Shown one piece after another: positions 60,930 through 64,000 of a stretch of 64,000 nucleotides of DNA. This stretch comes from Haberlea rhodopensis. Its lineage: Eukaryota; Streptophyta; Magnoliopsida; Lamiales; Gesneriaceae. The translations under genes were made by a program, and so were the position numbers. A model generated the notes under the pieces. The model was not told the DNA's origin. It saw only the letters and a list, made by a program, of their open reading frames with translations, and searched no databases. The stretch spans positions 12,339,191-12,403,190 of the forward strand of contig CAJQUN010000008.1 in NCBI GenBank assembly GCA_907163345.1, read 5' to 3'. Every line of letters starts with the position of its first letter. Position 1 is the stretch's first letter.

Positions 60930-61420
60930 GATATCCGGCGATATGAATCATCGCCATAGGATTAGCGGAATGTACCGTCGCTATATAGATGCCCGGCGGT
61001 ATGAACCATCGCCATAAATGTAGCGGAATGACCCATCGCTATGAATACCCGATGGCATAAACCATCGCCAATAGAATAGCGGAATGAACCATTGCTATGA
61101 ATATCCGGCGGCATAAACCATCGTCAATAGAATAGCGGAATGAACCATCGCTATGAATATCTGGCGGCATAAACCATCCCCAATAGAATAGCGGAATGAA
61201 CCATCGCTATGAATACCCGGCGGCATAAACCATCGCCAATAGGATAGCGGAATGAACCATCGCTAGGAATACCTGGCGGCATAAACCATCTCCAATAGAA
61301 TAGCGGAATGAACCATCGTTATGAATACCCGGTGGCATAAACCATCGCCAATAGGATAGCGGAATGAACCATCGCTATGAATACCCGACGGCATAAACCA
61401 TCGCCAATAGAATAGCCGAT
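60930..61420. repeat. Minisatellite, 56-bp unit (outer LARD)
   Basis: About seven to eight copies of a unit running GAATAGCGGAATGAACCATC, GCTATGAATACCCGGCGGC, ATAAACCATCGCCAATA, with scattered substitutions. Confidence 0.92.
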
Positions 61421-61748
61421 CCCTAGTCTTGTTACATCAGTGTATTTTAATGCACCTCGCTTGTCGTGATCGCGGCACTAATACCCCTCGCTTCGACATA
61501 TCAGCGGCATTGAATAACCTCGCTCAAATGCGACATGCGGCAATACCCTTGCTTCAACATTTGGCGGCAAATATTCTTTCCTCGCTACGATATGATAGCG
61601 GCAAGTATTCTATCATCGCGTCAAGTGACAGTGGCAAAGCATTTAAAATCATCACTCGTCCATAACAACGACTCAGGAGATATTCACTAAGCATCCAATC
61701 TATACCTGCAAAACAATGCATAATCCATATCCCAATATACATCATTAT

Positions 61749-61970
61749 GAGTGTATTTTAATGCACCTCGCTTCAAATGTGACATGCGGCAATACCATCG
61801 CTTCAACATTTAGCGGCAAAGCATTAAAATCATCACTCCAATATATATGAAACCACAATGAGTGTATTTTAATGCACCTCGCTTCAAATATGACATGCGG
61901 CAATACCCTCGCTTCAACATTTAGCGGCAAAGCATTAAAATAATCACTCCAATATATATGCAACCACAAT
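61749..61970. repeat. 111-bp tandem duplication (outer LARD)
   Basis: Two copies starting GAGTGTATTTTAATGCACCT at 61749 and 61860, nearly identical. A partial third copy begins near 61438. Confidence 0.92.
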
Positions 61971-62400
61971 GCATAATCCATAATGTGTATAAAATACATG
62001 TTACCGTTTGGTGCCCGTCAATCCTGGCCTTAGCATCCATGCCAAAGCGTCTATACAGGAACGATTCAAAACTATGAGCATATAATAATCCATATTCAAC
62101 CAATATGATTATAAAGGGTAAATGCATAAACCATAAGTACAAAGTACTTCATGTATCCCAATGCATTTCAAAATGCTCCCTTTGGTTGTCCATGTACCAC
62201 AACTCACAATCATAATCAACAGATTACATTATGATTCCATAGATGTCATGACATATAATTGTTCTATTATGATCACATATCATAAAGCGCACATAAGCAA
62301 AATAGTTGTGTCACACAACAATAACTACCATCATGCATAATTATGTGCTACTCATTTCCATCAATATATTCCTAGGCCCTCAACAGCCCCAAAGAGCAAA

Positions 62401-62417
62401 CCACTACTCTGATACCA
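62401..62417 (-). other. Primer-binding site of the outer LARD
   Basis: Minus strand TGGTATCAGAGTAGTGG, four bases from the LTR end. Confidence 0.85.
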
Positions 62418-62421
62418 CTAA

Positions 62422-64000
62422 TGTAAGGACCCCCGTGCCCTTATCCCATTATTAGTGTATTAACCCAAGCATTTAGTGCATGTAATCATATATGTAGGGG
62501 AAAACCCACTTGTCATCATAGCAAATCATGCCAATAATAAAATTCTTTCAATTATTCCATATAATGTCTAATTTCCCCCAACCAAGTCCACATACATATC
62601 ATGCACCATTATAATACACTAACATGTTCTCAGTTCATTTAGCAATTCAATAAATAATTACGTGCAACTCATAAATGATGAGAGAAATGCCATTGCCTTC
62701 TTATACATACCATATACACAAAATAATGCTCACATGCGAGCATCAATTAAGTATGTGTGTATCAAATATATAAAACACGGTGCTCAATACTGTCACTGGT
62801 ACTTTGATCCCTGGAAGCACCTCCATTCCATAACTCGAGCTCAACTCCAAAGCCATCGATGTACCTAATCACTTGCCCCAACAGAGACAGCCCCCACACG
62901 GGGTGAGCATACCAATATCCCAAATCCAATAAGTACAATATTACATTTCATAATTTACACAAGTAAATGCTATGAATATTAAAAGACACTCTCAATGATG
63001 TTCCTGTTCTCAAAATAACTGAAACCATCAAATTTCCAAATGCCAGTTAATCGTTACATTGATTAACAAATCCGTTTGCCACGTACCGATATCATAATCA
63101 ATAATATCAAATCATTAAACAATGATTATAGATATTCCATATATCTCACTTATGGTTCCATAGTTCTATTTCATTGCTCGCTCTACAATAGCGGCATTTT
63201 ATCCTCACGCATGCTCAACAACAGTGGCATCATAACCGGTGTTAGCTCAAAGGAGACAACATCCCAATCATTGCTCGCTCAAAAGCGGCACCATATAATC
63301 CCCAATGTCTATCCATTTATTGCAATATAACGTACCATGCATTCAACAATTACAATTACAAAAAGGGTTATGCTCGTACGTTATATGTACCTTATAATTC
63401 CGTAGTTCGAGTCCAATCTTACCTGAGTCCCACAACCCGATGAGTTATGTGCTAACACATAAATAACTCACAATTAAACACAAGCATGCAACCACGTGCC
63501 CAAGCACGTTCACAACTTCCAAAAATATCGTCAATCCATGACGATTTACCATTTTAAAAGACCCCGGGTTAAGCATGCATAATACCCAAAATATTCCATT
63601 TTATAAGTTTAAAATGATAGCCAAAAACTCAACAGAGGTTTAATTAAACTTTGGCTCCAACCAATCCATTTTAAAAGTATAGCATTCACATTGGAATGTA
63701 GACATTGCCCCGTAAATCGGTAATTAAACCCGTTTCCAAAAACCCGACATTTTCTAAAATTTTCGAAAAAAACTTCAACCTTCGAGCGGCGATCGATCGC
63801 TGATTTTATCGCGATCGATCGCCCCTAACCAGTGGCCAACCAGCTCCTTATTGCGATCGATCGCGAGTCTCAGTGATCGATCGCTAACCCGCTCACGATC
63901 GATCGCCGAGACCTTGCGATCGATCGCCATCACTGTACATCTTCACCAAATTCCAGCTGCTCGTCGCGATCGATCGGCACTCCCTCCGCGATCGATCGTG
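62422..64000 (-). repeat. Outer LARD, 5' LTR (truncated by window end)
   Basis: Collinear with 46979-48590 for 1.58 kb. It differs by a ~30-bp loss near 62990 and changes near 63630. The window ends inside its GATCGATC array. Confidence 0.9.
63788..64000. repeat. Palindromic GCGATCGATCGC array (outer LARD, right LTR)
   Basis: Eight sites up to the window edge at the same positions as in 48377-48589. Several are closer to the perfect palindrome here than in the left copy (63788 reads GCGATCGATCGC, 48377 GCGATCAATCGC). Confidence 0.87.

Larger units (their letters stand above)
60458..62421 (-). other. Outer LARD internal region, right part
   Basis: Continuation of the outer internal region after the inner element. 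It is non-coding and dominated by tandem repeats between about 60890 and 61970. Confidence 0.7.
46979..64000 (-). mobile_element. Outer LARD (large non-coding retrotransposon derivative), runs off the window
   Basis: The left LTR (46979-49313) and the right LTR (from 62422) share the TGTAAGGACCCCCGTGCCC terminus and a common body. On the minus strand the order is right LTR, tRNA-Met primer-binding site (62417-62401), internal region, purine tract (49328-49314, AGTGGGGGATAAT), left LTR starting TGTGATGCCCGGGG. The internal region is interrupted by the inner LARD and carries no gag or pol signature on either strand. The termini and priming site suggest mobilisation by a chromovirus-type gypsy element (inference). 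Confidence 0.85.

Noticed and set aside
57060..61970. Regular repeats with spacers, considered as CRISPR arrays
   Set aside because: Spacers are not unique, units are variable minisatellites, no cas genes exist, and the sequence is plant nuclear DNA.

Overview
This is a plant nuclear window, most likely from a eudicot. It is A+T-rich and holds one intact host gene, a two-exon pentatricopeptide-repeat (PPR) gene on the minus strand (exons 15174-15563 and 12025-13203). That gene resembles Arabidopsis At1g02150 as I remember it. Almost everything else is mobile DNA: Ty1-copia and Ty3-gypsy LTR retrotransposons, LARD-like non-coding retroelements, a TRIM, a MULE-like foldback element and a small non-autonomous DNA element. 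The species cannot be named from the sequence alone.

Left part (1-16.6 kb): intergenic DNA carries a complete 332-bp TRIM (874-1205, TSD TATAT) and a 1.07-kb foldback element (1838-2909, 9-bp TSD CAAGAATTA). A decayed plus-strand copia element follows (about 5960-10822), then the PPR gene.

Middle part (16.6-39.2 kb): a minus-strand Athila-like gypsy remnant (16625-18597) was interrupted by a minus-strand SIRE-type copia element (18598-36103). The SIRE-type element has an LTR, an env-like third ORF, RNase H, RT and part of the integrase. It was itself invaded by a plus-strand Athila/Tat-like gypsy element that has lost RT and RNase H (21891-28798), and by a solo LTR of the same family (31260-32766, TSD GAGGG). 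Its env-like ORF also contains an ~840-bp trinucleotide repeat and a triplicated ~147-bp segment. The integrase is cut at 36104 by a chromovirus-like LTR sequence.

Right part (39.2-64 kb): a copia element with gag but no pol (39160-43990, TSD CTTTT) is followed by an Athila-like element with only a gag-like ORF (44262-46978). That element is interrupted at 46979 by a ~17-kb nest in which a minus-strand LARD (from 46979, running off the window) contains a second LARD of the same family (51525-60457, TSD AAATA).

The most unusual signal crosses element families. The LTRs of three otherwise different gypsy-type families (Athila/Tat-like, Athila-like, LARD) each carry 5-8 spaced copies of the palindrome GCGATCGATCGC or close variants. 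The gag-only copia LTRs carry arrays of the same half-site (ATCGCC/GGCGAT) with a short spacer. Where enough internal sequence is visible to judge, the array carriers lack RT. No bacterial-type operons, CRISPR arrays, rRNA genes or convincing tRNA genes were seen.
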